Shown piece after piece: positions 1 to 7,576 of a stretch of 21,077 nt of DNA (positions within the stretch are counted from its first letter, which is position 1; every line of letters starts with the position of its first letter). Location of the stretch: positions 1 through 21,077 of the forward strand of contig JAUVHF010000006.1 in the NCBI GenBank assembly GCA_030593425.1, in the 5' to 3' direction. This stretch comes from Anaerolineales bacterium. GTDB taxonomy: Bacteria; Chloroflexota; Anaerolineae; UBA7937. The notes under the pieces were generated by a model. The model did no database searches. It worked only from the letters and a program-made list of their open reading frames with translations, and had not been told where the DNA came from. Position numbers and translations under genes: made by a program.

Positions 1-2112
1 GGAGGACGAGTCGCTGGAGAGAAGAGAGGCTGTGCCTGTGGGCGGGATGCGGTCCAGGCCCACAAAAGCCCGCAGGCTAGAGTCGTACTGGACGACGTTG
101 TCCGCTTGGTCGATGGCGATGGCGGCGATCTCGATTGATTCCTCAGTAAGGGGCTGGTTGGGGAGGGAGGAGAGGTGCCAAAGGTAACTCCAACCGTCAC
201 TCTCGTCATAATCTTTGCTAAGGAGGTGCCAATCGATGTTCTCCCCATCATCGTAGCGGGCCCAAAAATCCACCTGTTTCACCCCGCTATTTCCATCGCT
301 GGCGTTGACTAAGATAAGCGCCCGATTGGTGGTGAGGTAGAAATCCGACCAGGGGAGGACTACGCTAGCCCGGGGGGGGTTGGAGTCGTCTCCTGACTCC
401 GCGGGGGCCTCCACGGTAACGTCCGTGTAGTAGTGGGTCAAGATCTGCTGGTAGTTCCAGCCATGCCAAGCGGCCCAGCGCTGCGCCCCTACCTGGGAGA
501 GCCCCCAGCCATGGCCGCGTCGAGCATCACCAAAACAGACGGGGTCGTTGATGGCCTGGAGGTAGGGAAACTTGCGGGGAAGGTCATCTCTAGTTCGGGT
601 GGGATCGCCATTGTTTGCGCTGTACATGGCGATGATGGGCGAGTCCAAAGGAGGCTGTCCGTCATCCCAGTCGTTGTGCCAGAGGTACTGCCCCCAGGTG
701 GCATCCACTGCGGCGTCCGTTTCAGGATAGGTATTTGGGCCCATGTACTGATAGTTGGTGCAGTCATCCACATCCCAGTAATCGGAGACGGGGTGGTTGA
801 GGGCGTAATACCAACCGTAGGAGCGAGCCGCTACGGCTTGCGCCTTGAGGGCCTCCGGTTCCCAGGAGCGGGGCATCTCATAGGGCACCACATGCTTGAC
901 ATAAGTCTCAAGTTCGAAGTAGTCGATTTGACCATCGGGGACGTTGCGGCTCCAATTGCAGTAGGCGTGGTGAATCACTCGGATGTAGTCGGGCGGCGAG
1001 AGATGTGTACTTGCTGGGAGGCCAATAGAAGGAGTAGCGAAGGAGGTCTCCTTAGAGATAGGCTTAGGAGAAGCCCCCGAATTTTGGGTTTTGAGCAGAG
1101 CCTCTTCCACATCTAGAACCCATACGTCTCCATCCCGCTGAAAGGCCAGGTATCGCCCATCGGGTGACCAGACGGGGGCGCTCTCTTCCCTGTTGCCGGG
1201 GGTCAGGTTGCGCAGCCCCTGGCCATCCGAGCCTACCAGCCAAATATCGCAGGCCTGCGCTGTCCCACTACCTCTTGGGCAGCGGGAGAAAGCGATAGTC
1301 CCCCCATCGGGAGACCAACTGGGCGCTCCGAACTGCTCGTTCTCGCTCTCTGCTAGGAGAAGGCGGGTTGAGCCATCCGCATCGGTGACCCAGAGTTGAG
1401 ATTGGAGTTGGTCTCCGACAACGATGTAGGCTAGTTGGGTGCCATCGGGGGACCAGGCAGCGGGGCCCACCAAGGCCTGGTGGACCAAGATTTTTGGGTT
1501 TGTTCCGTCAACCCCCTCCACCCGCAGAGTCGAGCCATCGCTGCTGACCACCCTCTCGCCTGTGGGGGATAGTTGATATCTGGCTGCTAGAGTCACAGCC
1601 TCCAATTCCTCCCTCCCTTGCCTGTCGGCCAGGACTAACCGCCCCCTCCGGACGAAGGCCAGGCGGCCATCGGGCAGCCAGGCAAGGGGGAGGCCCCAGT
1701 CGGCGGGGCCGATCGCCCTTTGCTCGCCGCTATCCAGATCTAGCAGCCACACCTGACCTTTCCCCTTCCCCTGGAAGGAGAGGTAGGCGATCTCTTCCCC
1801 ATCGAGCGAAAAGACAGGATAGGCAACGTTCCCGGTTAGTTTGGTGGCCGCTTCACCGTCGGCACTGAGGAGCCAGAGGTCGAAAATGGTCTGCCATCCC
1901 TCTCCGCTCTCCACCACCTCCCCTGGCCGAGTGACGAGGATCTCTCTCCCGTCTGGCGACCAGGCAGCGAAGTAGGAGCGGCCATCGCCGGTGAGTCTCA
2001 TCTCGCCCAGCGCCCCCCTCTCCAGAGCCTCAGTGGATAGGGAGACACCCAGTAGGATCAGGAGGAAGAGAAACAAGATGATGCGACTTCTGTATGGTTG
2101 TCTTTGGTTCAT
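1..2112 (-). CDS. Secreted PD40 beta-propeller / SpoIID (LytB) domain protein, 3' end missing
   Basis: The frame is open from the ATG at 2112 to the window edge (704 codons), so the C-terminus is missing. The N-terminus MNQRQPYRSR is followed by a hydrophobic stretch (about residues 11-30) that looks like a signal peptide, so the protein should be extracytoplasmic. Residues about 40-330 carry repeated WSPDG motifs (near 51, 221, 266 and 316), typical of TolB/PD40 propeller blades. Residues about 395-565 match the SpoIID/LytB family: YVKHVVPYEMP near 402, then ALKAQAVAARSYGWYYAL, then GHGWGLSQVGAQ near 535, ending in ILTHYYTDV. From about 570 a beta-rich segment resembles an Ig-like domain. 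SpoIID proteins act on peptidoglycan (lytic transglycosylase in sporulating Firmicutes; LytB modifies an amidase), so a cell-wall role is inferred. No Shine-Dalgarno lies next to the start. The gene is divergent from a LysM-M23 peptidase gene. Confidence 0.9.
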   Translation of the reverse strand, partial: MNQRQPYRSRIILFLFLLILLGVSLSTEALERGALGEMRLTGDGRSYFAAWSPDGREILVTRPGEVVESGEGWQTIFDLWLLSADGEAATKLTGNVAYPVFSLDGEEIAYLSFQGKGKGQVWLLDLDSGEQRAIGPADWGLPLAWLPDGRLAFVRRGRLVLADRQGREELEAVTLAARYQLSPTGERVVSSDGSTLRVEGVDGTNPKILVHQALVGPAAWSPDGTQLAYIVVGDQLQSQLWVTDADGSTRLLLAESENEQFGAPSWSPDGGTIAFSRCPRGSGTAQACDIWLVGSDGQGLRNLTPGNREESAPVWSPDGRYLAFQRDGDVWVLDVEEALLKTQNSGASPKPISKETSFATPSIGLPASTHLSPPDYIRVIHHAYCNWSRNVPDGQIDYFELETYVKHVVPYEMPRSWEPEALKAQAVAARSYGWYYALNHPVSDYWDVDDCTNYQYMGPNTYPETDAAVDATWGQYLWHNDWDDGQPPLDSPIIAMYSANNGDPTRTRDDLPRKFPYLQAINDPVCFGDARRGHGWGLSQVGAQRWAAWHGWNYQQILTHYYTDVTVEAPAESGDDSNPPRASVVLPWSDFYLTTNRALILVNASDGNSGVKQVDFWARYDDGENIDWHLLSKDYDESDGWSYLWHLSSLPNQPLTEESIEIAAIAIDQADNVVQYDSSLRAFVGLDRIPPTGTASLLSSDSSS

Positions 2113-2122
2113 TCTCAAGAGA

Positions 2123-2151
2123 AGGATATGTCGAGACGCTCCTCTTGTCAA
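2123..2151 (-). promoter_or_regulatory. Sigma-70-type promoter for the PD40-SpoIID gene
   Basis: On the minus strand there is TTGACA (2146-2151), a 17-bp spacer and TATCCT (2123-2128). The expected transcription start falls only a few bases before the ATG at 2112, so the mRNA would be nearly leaderless. This agrees with the lack of a nearby Shine-Dalgarno sequence. Confidence 0.6.
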
Positions 2152-2163
2152 TGTGGGTGAAAC

Positions 2164-2191
2164 TTGAATCTCGAGAGAGACCGTGTATAAT
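2164..2191 (+). promoter_or_regulatory. Sigma-70-type promoter for the LysM-M23 gene
   Basis: TTGAAT (2164-2169), a 16-bp spacer and a perfect TATAAT (2186-2191) point rightward. They predict a start near 2198 and a leader of about 26 nt before the ATG at 2224. The site is back-to-back with the leftward promoter at 2123-2151, and the -35 elements lie about 13 bp apart. Confidence 0.6.
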
Positions 2192-2223
2192 AAGGTCTAT
2201 CTCTACCAGGACAGGCGGGCAAG

Positions 2224-3621
2224 ATGATGCTAACTAGGGGTCGGAGAGCGTTTCCTTGTAGTCTGGTCATCCTCTTTCTGTTCTTCGCTCAGCCTCTGGA
2301 GGCTGCTCCTGAGGCGGAGGGGACGATTATCCACGTGGTAGAGCGGGGAGAGACCCTCTCCGTCATCGCCGCCCACTACGGAACGACGGTGGATGCCATC
2401 GTTCAAGCCAACGGCATCGCCAACCCTAACCTCATATATGTGGGCCAGCGGCTCACCATCCCCACTCAGGGGTCAGTGGCTCCTGAAGAGGGTTACGTTG
2501 TGCAACCAGGCGACACTCTCAGCGGCATAGCCGTTCGCTTCGGGATAACGGTTTCAGCCATAGCCCAGGCTAACGACATCTCTACTCCCTCCCTCATCTA
2601 CCTCGGTCAGCGGCTCATCATCCCCTCTGCTGTCCAGCAGCCATCGGAGTTGCCTACGCCGGCCCAGGTGCACGTTGTGCGCCCCGGAGAGTATCTCTCT
2701 CAGATCGCCCGTCTCCACGGCACCACCGTCTGGGCTCTGGCCATGGCCAACGATCTGTCTAACCCCTCTCTCATCTACCCCGGTCAGCGGCTCATCATCC
2801 CCACTCGGTCGGCAACCCTGCCTGCCCCCATTTTGGCGGTGGAGTTCGTACCACCTCGGGTGCCCCAGGGACGTACTCTTCTCCTCAAGGTGCGGGCCGA
2901 GGAGGAGGTGGGCCTGGCGGGGAGCGTAGATGGCCGGAGTCTCACCTTTATTGGGGCAGAAGGGGAGTACTGGGCTTTGGCGGGATTTCCCCCTTGGAGT
3001 GAGCCGGGAGCCCACCCTTGGTCTATCGTGGCTACCGACGACGAGGGTAGGGCAGTGGAAGCCTCAGGTTATGTGGTGGTGACGGCGGCTGAATTCCCCA
3101 TTCAATATATAGACTTGCCTCCTGAGCGGGAAGGGCTCCTAGACCCGGAACTGGTGCAAGTGGAATGGGCACGGGTGAAGGCTCTCTTCGTTCAGGTGAC
3201 CCCCTCGAAATCGTGGCGAGGGCGGTTTCGTGTGCCCGTCGAGGGGGAGGTCTCTTCCCTCTTTGGCACCCGCCGCTCCTATGAAGGTGGCCCGGTGGCC
3301 AGTTACCATATGGGAGTGGACTACGCCGCTCCAGAGGGTGCTCCCGTGGTGGCCGCCAACTCCGGCCGTATCGCCTTGGCCGAAGAGTTGACCGTGCGAG
3401 GGAAGACGGTGATCATCGATCACGGCCTGGGGGTCCATACCGGCTACTTCCACCTCTCGGGGATAGCGGTGGTCCCAGGGCAGGAGGTGGAAAGAGGCAC
3501 CTTAATAGGGTACGTGGGCTCCACTGGGCTAGCCACGGGGGCTCACCTCCATTGGGAGGTGCGAATCGGGGAGATAGGCGTGGATCCCACGGAGTGGACG
3601 GTGAGGGCCATGCCGGAATAG
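2224..3621 (+). CDS. Secreted triple-LysM M23 metallopeptidase
   Basis: This is a 465-residue protein with an N-terminal hydrophobic signal (about residues 11-28, cleavage likely after LEAA). Three LysM modules follow at about 36-81, 91-135 and 149-194, each with a GETL/GDTL-like start and an IYxGQRLxIP end; these bind peptidoglycan glycan strands. A linker with a possible beta domain (205-290) precedes the M23 (LytM/Peptidase_M23) fold at about 337-455. Its zinc ligands are visible as HMGVD (H362, D366) and HLHW (H441, H443), with H410 in YFHLSG. The family cleaves peptide cross-links in peptidoglycan, and because the motifs are intact an active endopeptidase is expected. Two adjacent ATGs (2224 and 2227) are possible starts and neither has a strong Shine-Dalgarno. 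The next gene is a LysM paralogue. Confidence 0.93.
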   Translation: MMLTRGRRAFPCSLVILFLFFAQPLEAAPEAEGTIIHVVERGETLSVIAAHYGTTVDAIVQANGIANPNLIYVGQRLTIPTQGSVAPEEGYVVQPGDTLSGIAVRFGITVSAIAQANDISTPSLIYLGQRLIIPSAVQQPSELPTPAQVHVVRPGEYLSQIARLHGTTVWALAMANDLSNPSLIYPGQRLIIPTRSATLPAPILAVEFVPPRVPQGRTLLLKVRAEEEVGLAGSVDGRSLTFIGAEGEYWALAGFPPWSEPGAHPWSIVATDDEGRAVEASGYVVVTAAEFPIQYIDLPPEREGLLDPELVQVEWARVKALFVQVTPSKSWRGRFRVPVEGEVSSLFGTRRSYEGGPVASYHMGVDYAAPEGAPVVAANSGRIALAEELTVRGKTVIIDHGLGVHTGYFHLSGIAVVPGQEVERGTLIGYVGSTGLATGAHLHWEVRIGEIGVDPTEWTVRAMPE

Positions 3622-3636
3622 GGGACTATCTTCCTA

Positions 3637-3665
3637 TTGACCTGCGTTTATAAATCGATCATTAT
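3637..3665 (+). promoter_or_regulatory. Possible promoter for the LysM-L,D-transpeptidase gene
   Basis: TTGACC (3637-3642), a 17-bp spacer and CATTAT (3660-3665) would place the transcription start at or next to the ATG at 3672. An alternative -10, TATAAA (3649-3654), lacks a good -35. Either way the leader would be very short, and no Shine-Dalgarno is visible. Confidence 0.4.
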
Positions 3666-3671
3666 GTGCAT

Positions 3672-4688
3672 ATGATGTCGCATAGAAGGTTCTGTTCCTT
3701 CATCGCCTCGGTTATTATTCTATCCTTTGCCGCAACCTCCGTTTGGGCTGCGCCTCCGGAGGTCGATCCGGTCATACATATCGTTCAGCGGGGGGAGACG
3801 ATATATTCTATCGCTAGGAGGTATGGCACCGGCGTAGAGGCGATAACCAGCGCCAACGCCATCGTCAACCCCAACTGGATATATGCAGGCCAGCGGCTCA
3901 CCATCCCTACTCAGGGCTCTCCGCCGACTACGGTCTACACTGTGCGGTGGGGCGATAACCTCTTTTCCATAGCCCGGAGGCACGGGACTACGGCTAACAC
4001 TTTAGCCTGGCTCAACGGGCTCTCCAACCCCAACTTCATCTGGGCAGGACAGAGGCTGCGCCTAAACTCCTCGTCGCCGCCATCACCGGAGCCGTCAAGC
4101 GAGTCTCGTGTCCATCTGGTGCAGCCTGGGGAGATCCTCATCCGAATAGCCAGACGGTACAATACCACCGTCTGGGCCTTGGCCAGGGCCAACAACTTAG
4201 CCAACCCCTCCTTTATCTACGTGGGCCAGAGGCTGATAATACTGGAGGAGAGCGGCCAGGAACCCTCTCCAGGGAGTGGGGGAGGGGAAAAGTGGATCGA
4301 CGTTAACCTCACCACCCAGAGGCTGGTGGCCTATGAGGGAGACCGAGCCGTATACTCGGCCATCGTCTCCACAGGGACGGCCGACCACCCCACCGTCACC
4401 GGCCGCTATCGCATGCAGCGCAAGTACCGTTATAAGGATATGTCCTACCCTGGCTATTACTATCTCCCCGATGTTCCCTATGCGATGTTTTTTTATAGCG
4501 GCTACGCTCTCCACGGCACCTACTGGCATACCAACTTCGGTACCCCTATGAGTTTTGGCTGTGTGAACCTCACCGTTTCCGATGCCCAGTGGCTCTTCGA
4601 CTGGACTACTCCCACCTTATCTCCAGGCTATAACGTGATATACTCCAGTGCCAGCAACCCAGGTACCTTGGTAGTGGTACATTACTAG
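3672..4688 (+). CDS. Secreted triple-LysM L,D-transpeptidase (YkuD family)
   Basis: The protein has 338 residues from the ATG at 3672; a GTG at 3666 and a second ATG at 3675 are alternative starts. An N-terminal hydrophobic signal ends near VWAA. Three LysM modules follow (about residues 35-80, 88-132 and 147-191), then a YkuD catalytic domain (about 205-338). The active-site region reads HGTYWH, then SFGCVN, giving a catalytic cysteine near 297 and a histidine near 281. Most relatives have SHGC here, and phenylalanine replaces the second histidine. L,D-transpeptidases make 3-3 cross-links or attach proteins to peptidoglycan outside the membrane. The gene lies 50 nt after the LysM-M23 gene and 8 nt before the acyltransferase gene. 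The LysM parts of the two neighbours are clearly paralogous, including a 29-nt stretch with one mismatch. Confidence 0.92.
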   Translation: MMSHRRFCSFIASVIILSFAATSVWAAPPEVDPVIHIVQRGETIYSIARRYGTGVEAITSANAIVNPNWIYAGQRLTIPTQGSPPTTVYTVRWGDNLFSIARRHGTTANTLAWLNGLSNPNFIWAGQRLRLNSSSPPSPEPSSESRVHLVQPGEILIRIARRYNTTVWALARANNLANPSFIYVGQRLIILEESGQEPSPGSGGGEKWIDVNLTTQRLVAYEGDRAVYSAIVSTGTADHPTVTGRYRMQRKYRYKDMSYPGYYYLPDVPYAMFFYSGYALHGTYWHTNFGTPMSFGCVNLTVSDAQWLFDWTTPTLSPGYNVIYSSASNPGTLVVVHY

Positions 4689-4696
4689 GCCCCACG

Positions 4697-5338
4697 ATGT
4701 TCTATCGGTTAGCCAAGCCTTTTCTCATCCTGCTCTTCAAGATCTTGACCCGCTGGGAGGTAGAGGGGCGGGAGAACCTCCCCCCTGGAGGGCCTCTTTT
4801 GGTGGTCTTCAACCACTTGGGCCACCTTGACCCGGCGCTCTTGATGGCCACCTTGCCTTGGCGGATCACAGGGTTGGCGGTGGCTGGTCTTCGAGAGGTG
4901 CCGGTGACGGGGTTCCTCTTGAGGTTGGGAGGGGCGATCTGGGTGAACCGCGGCCATTACGACCGGGAGGCGCTGAGGAAGGCGCTGGCGGTTCTGGAGC
5001 GGGGAGATGTCTTGGTCATCGCTCCCGAAGGGAGGATAAGCCTCAGCAGGGCCTTGGAAAGGGGGAAGACAGGGCCCGTCTTTCTAGCCCAACGGGCGAA
5101 CGTCCCCATATTGCCCATCGGTATCACCGGGGCAGAAGAGGCTCCTGAGAAGTTGAAGCGGTTCCAGCGACCTCATCTCCGCGTAATTATCGGCCAGGTA
5201 TTTAGATTGCCGGAGCGCCCCCCAGGACGATCTCGAAAGGAGCAACTGAAGGCTAACTCCGACTTCATCATGCGCCGCTTGGCAGAACTCCTTCCCGAGA
5301 AGTATAGAGGGGTTTACCGAGAAGGGTTCTCTCCTTGA
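4697..5338 (+). CDS. PlsC-family 1-acylglycerol-3-phosphate acyltransferase
   Basis: This is a 213-residue protein of the LPLAT/PlsC family, which transfers an acyl chain to lysophosphatidic acid in phospholipid synthesis at the inner face of the membrane. The NHxxxxD catalytic block is seen as NHLGHLD (about residues 39-45). The glycerophosphate-binding block appears as APEGRIS (about 109-115) in place of the usual FPEGTRS, and the later block as LPIGITGA (about 140-147). The N-terminus (MFYRLAKPFLILLFKIL) is a short amphipathic or membrane-associated helix. Its length fits the family. It starts 8 nt after the L,D-transpeptidase stop without a clear Shine-Dalgarno, so translational coupling is likely. 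The exact acyl acceptor cannot be told from sequence alone. Confidence 0.88.
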   Translation: MFYRLAKPFLILLFKILTRWEVEGRENLPPGGPLLVVFNHLGHLDPALLMATLPWRITGLAVAGLREVPVTGFLLRLGGAIWVNRGHYDREALRKALAVLERGDVLVIAPEGRISLSRALERGKTGPVFLAQRANVPILPIGITGAEEAPEKLKRFQRPHLRVIIGQVFRLPERPPGRSRKEQLKANSDFIMRRLAELLPEKYRGVYREGFSP

Positions 5339-5373
5339 GCCAGCGCCACTGGATCAGGGGGCGAAGTTAGGGG

Positions 5374-6183
5374 ATGGTAGAGGGGGTGCGGGTGTTCTAT
5401 GGTAGTCGCTTCTGGAGATGGGGGGTCATCGCTCTTGTAGCCCTGGTATTCACGCTCCTCCTCTCGCCTCTATGGCCGGTCTCCGTGCTGGTCAAGGCCG
5501 ATGCGGTAGCCTACGCCGTTTGCCACCGCTTGCCGGATCACTCCTTTCACTTGGCTGGCCGACAGTTGCCCCTCTGTGCCCGTTGTACCGGGACCTTTCT
5601 GGGGGCTTTTTGGGGCTTCCTGGGACTCATGGCCAAGGGAAGAGCCAGTCGCTTCCCTCCGGTGAAAGTTCTTATCCTCTTGGTAGGGTTCATCGTACTC
5701 ATGGGGATAGATGGCCTGAATTCCTACCTCTCCTTCTTCCCCGGCGCACCTCATCTCTATGAGTCTCATAACAGCCTGCGGCTTAGCACGGGAACCCTTT
5801 ATGGCCTCTCTTTAAGTATCTTGGTCTTTCCCGTCTTCAACTTCACCCTCTGGCGAGAACCAAAGCCCAACGAGGCGCTGAGCGGCTTTAGGGAACTTTC
5901 GATTCTCCTAGTGGGAATCCTTCTCATCGTCCTCATCGTAGGGGCAGAGATCGATGCTCTTCTCTACCCCTTGGCCCTGGCCAGCGCTTCAGGCGTGCTA
6001 GTCATCTTCACCCTGGTGAACACCATCTTGATTCTAGTAGTGAGCGGCCGGGAGGGGCAGGCTATAACCTGGAGGGATGCTCTCTTGCCCCTAGCCTTGG
6101 GTTTGGGAGCCACACTCTTGGAGATAGGGGCCGTTGGCTTTGCCCGTGCCCAGTTGACCAGGCTGCTGGGGCTACCGTTTTGA
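5374..6183 (+). CDS. DUF2085 multi-pass membrane protein
   Basis: This 269-residue integral membrane protein contains the DUF2085 signature CHRLPDHSFHLAGRQLPLCA, continuing RCTGTFLG (residues about 50-77). Conserved C50, H51, C68 and C71 could bind a metal or form disulphides, but the family has no settled function. Several hydrophobic helices are visible: 15-38, 72-86, 98-116 and about four more in the C-terminal half. The C-terminal half (about 165-269) goes beyond the short versions of the family. It lies 35 nt after the acyltransferase in the same direction and is probably in the same operon. A GGGG-rich stretch ahead of the ATG may serve as a weak ribosome site. Confidence 0.8.
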   Translation: MVEGVRVFYGSRFWRWGVIALVALVFTLLLSPLWPVSVLVKADAVAYAVCHRLPDHSFHLAGRQLPLCARCTGTFLGAFWGFLGLMAKGRASRFPPVKVLILLVGFIVLMGIDGLNSYLSFFPGAPHLYESHNSLRLSTGTLYGLSLSILVFPVFNFTLWREPKPNEALSGFRELSILLVGILLIVLIVGAEIDALLYPLALASASGVLVIFTLVNTILILVVSGREGQAITWRDALLPLALGLGATLLEIGAVGFARAQLTRLLGLPF

Positions 6184-6185
6184 GG

Positions 6186-6214
6186 TTGTCAACAGGAACC
6201 ATCCTTGATATAAT
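6186..6214 (+). promoter_or_regulatory. Strong sigma-70-type promoter for the 6291 gene
   Basis: TTGTCA (6186-6191), a 17-bp spacer and a perfect TATAAT (6209-6214) lie just after the DUF2085 stop codon. Transcription should start near 6221, giving a leader of about 55-70 nt that contains an AGGAGG site at 6262-6267. Confidence 0.7.
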
Positions 6215-6290
6215 ACATCACCCTGCCCAGGGATGAAGCCCCTGGAGCAGAGATCTTCCCCAGGAGGTATGCATCATGGTATAAGCGGGT

Positions 6291-6770
6291 TTGAAGGCGG
6301 GACTCATAGGCGGGGTCATCGCTGTAGTTCTGGCCTTGATCGGCCTGATCTCCTGTTTGGGTGGGCTCATCGCTTGTTTTGGCACCCTAGTCCTGTGGAT
6401 AGGGGTCGGAGCCTGGGCGGTGAGTTTGGGAGGCGAGGAGATCCAAACAGCGGGTGAGGGAGCCGGTGCAGGAGCGGTGGCCGGGGCGGTGACAGCGGTT
6501 ATCGGCGGAGTGGTGAATATCGTCATGGGATTGGTTAGGGCCGCCATATTCGGAGCCACCGCGGCGGCAAGCGCCCTCAGCCAGATCCCTCCCGAGGCGT
6601 GGCAGGCGCTCCGGGACTTGGGGATCGAGCCCTCCCTCTTCTTCGGCTGGACGACAGGGCCCCTCGCGGCCGTGATCGGTGGCACATTCGGATGTTTGGT
6701 GGGCATCGCCATCGCCATCGTCCTGGGTGGTTTGGGTGGCCTCCTCTGGAAGACGATGAAGGCTAGTTAA
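6291..6770 (+). CDS. Glycine-rich multi-pass membrane protein of unknown function
   Basis: This is a 159-residue hydrophobic protein. About four membrane segments are visible: residues 4-24, 24-46, 62-90 and 122-152. Glycine and alanine spacing (GAGAGAVAGAVTAVIGG, and later GGTFGCLVG) resembles glycine-zipper packing. I recognise no enzymatic motif. The start is uncertain: the frame opens at TTG 6291, but a canonical AGGAGG (6262-6267) sits 8 nt before an in-frame ATG at 6276 that meets TAA after only two codons (ATG GTA TAA). The TTG is 23 nt from that ribosome site, which is too far for normal initiation. Either translation restarts, or the stop is a mutation or sequencing error. The gene is followed 77 nt later by a DUF4013 membrane protein and probably shares its transcript. 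Confidence 0.62.
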   Translation: MKAGLIGGVIAVVLALIGLISCLGGLIACFGTLVLWIGVGAWAVSLGGEEIQTAGEGAGAGAVAGAVTAVIGGVVNIVMGLVRAAIFGATAAASALSQIPPEAWQALRDLGIEPSLFFGWTTGPLAAVIGGTFGCLVGIAIAIVLGGLGGLLWKTMKAS

Positions 6771-6847
6771 TATCTTATAGAAGGGCAATCATTGCCAACC
6801 TCGGGCATCATTGAGCCTGCGGTTGCATCACCCAATAGGAGGTTAAG

Positions 6848-7489
6848 ATGGATATCGGCAAGGCGTTCACTTATATCTTCGATGACGAGAGTTGGATCAC
6901 GAAGATACTCATCGGAGGTATCTTGGGGATCATCCCCATCGTGAACTTCGCGGTTCTAGGCTACATGGTGGAGATAACCCGCAATGTGGCCCAGGGCTTG
7001 GAGAGACCTCTTCCGGAATGGTCGAAGTTCGGAGAGAAGTTCGTCAAAGGGCTGATGGTGATTATCATCGGCTTCATCTACACTATCCCCATCTGGCTGC
7101 TCATGGGCTGCTTCTGGGTCGCTGCCTTGGTCGTGGGAGGAGGCAATGGAAGCGGTGAAAACCTCATCGCTCTGCTCTTGTTTCCCCTGTACTGTCTCGT
7201 TGGCCTCTATGGCCTTGTGCTGGCCATCCTGTCGCCGGCTATCCTGGTCAAGTACGCGGTGACCGAGGAGTTCAGCTCTGCTTTCCGCTTCGGCGAACTC
7301 TTCGGTTTCATCACCGGGAACTTGGGGAACTACATTATAGCCCTGATTCTAGCCTGGGTGGCTAGTGTCATCGCCGGTTTCGGCGTCATCGCTTGCGTAG
7401 TGGGCGTGGTCTTCACCTCCTTCTGGGGGTATCTGGTGATGGCTCATCTCTTCGGGCAACTCCACCGTGCCTCGGTAGCAGCCGCATAG
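6848..7489 (+). CDS. DUF4013 domain membrane protein
   Basis: This 213-residue integral membrane protein starts MDIGKAFTYIFDDESWITKI and continues with GGILGIIPIVNF and a GYMVEITRNVAQG segment, the pattern of the DUF4013 family (function unknown). Hydrophobic segments lie at about 20-40, 70-100, 112-135, 155-180 and 182-205. The start is firm: AGGAGG at 6837-6842 lies 5 nt before the ATG. A strong terminator follows at 7512-7543, so this gene closes the operon begun at 6186. The 77-nt gap before it holds a small GGCAAT-C-ATTGCC inverted repeat (6784-6796) without a T run. Confidence 0.85.
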   Translation: MDIGKAFTYIFDDESWITKILIGGILGIIPIVNFAVLGYMVEITRNVAQGLERPLPEWSKFGEKFVKGLMVIIIGFIYTIPIWLLMGCFWVAALVVGGGNGSGENLIALLLFPLYCLVGLYGLVLAILSPAILVKYAVTEEFSSAFRFGELFGFITGNLGNYIIALILAWVASVIAGFGVIACVVGVVFTSFWGYLVMAHLFGQLHRASVAAA

Positions 7490-7511
7490 GAGCGAAGAAG
7501 CGAGAAAGGAC

Positions 7512-7543
7512 GAGGGCCTGGGGGTAACCCTAGGCCCTCTTTT
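7512..7543 (+). terminator. Intrinsic terminator after the DUF4013 gene
   Basis: GAGGGCCT (7512-7519) pairs with AGGCCCTC (7532-7539), with further pairing of GGGT and ACCC inside, and TTTT follows at 7540-7543. It separates this operon from uvrC. Confidence 0.85.
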
Positions 7544-7576
7544 GTGGTAAAATAAGAGAGATTGCGGGGATGGTGT

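Noticed and set aside
433..1116. Rightward 227-codon open frame
   Set aside because: It lies antisense to the PD40-SpoIID gene, whose motifs are clear, and its translation has no recognisable domain or ribosome site.
6233..6457. Rightward 74-codon frame starting MKPLEQRSS
   Set aside because: It overlaps the 6291 membrane protein in another frame, its translation is rich in R, G and H without a pattern, and its start has no ribosome site.
6784..6796. GGCAAT-C-ATTGCC inverted repeat as a terminator
   Set aside because: The loop is one base, the stem is short and no T run follows; the gene pair around it is most likely co-transcribed.
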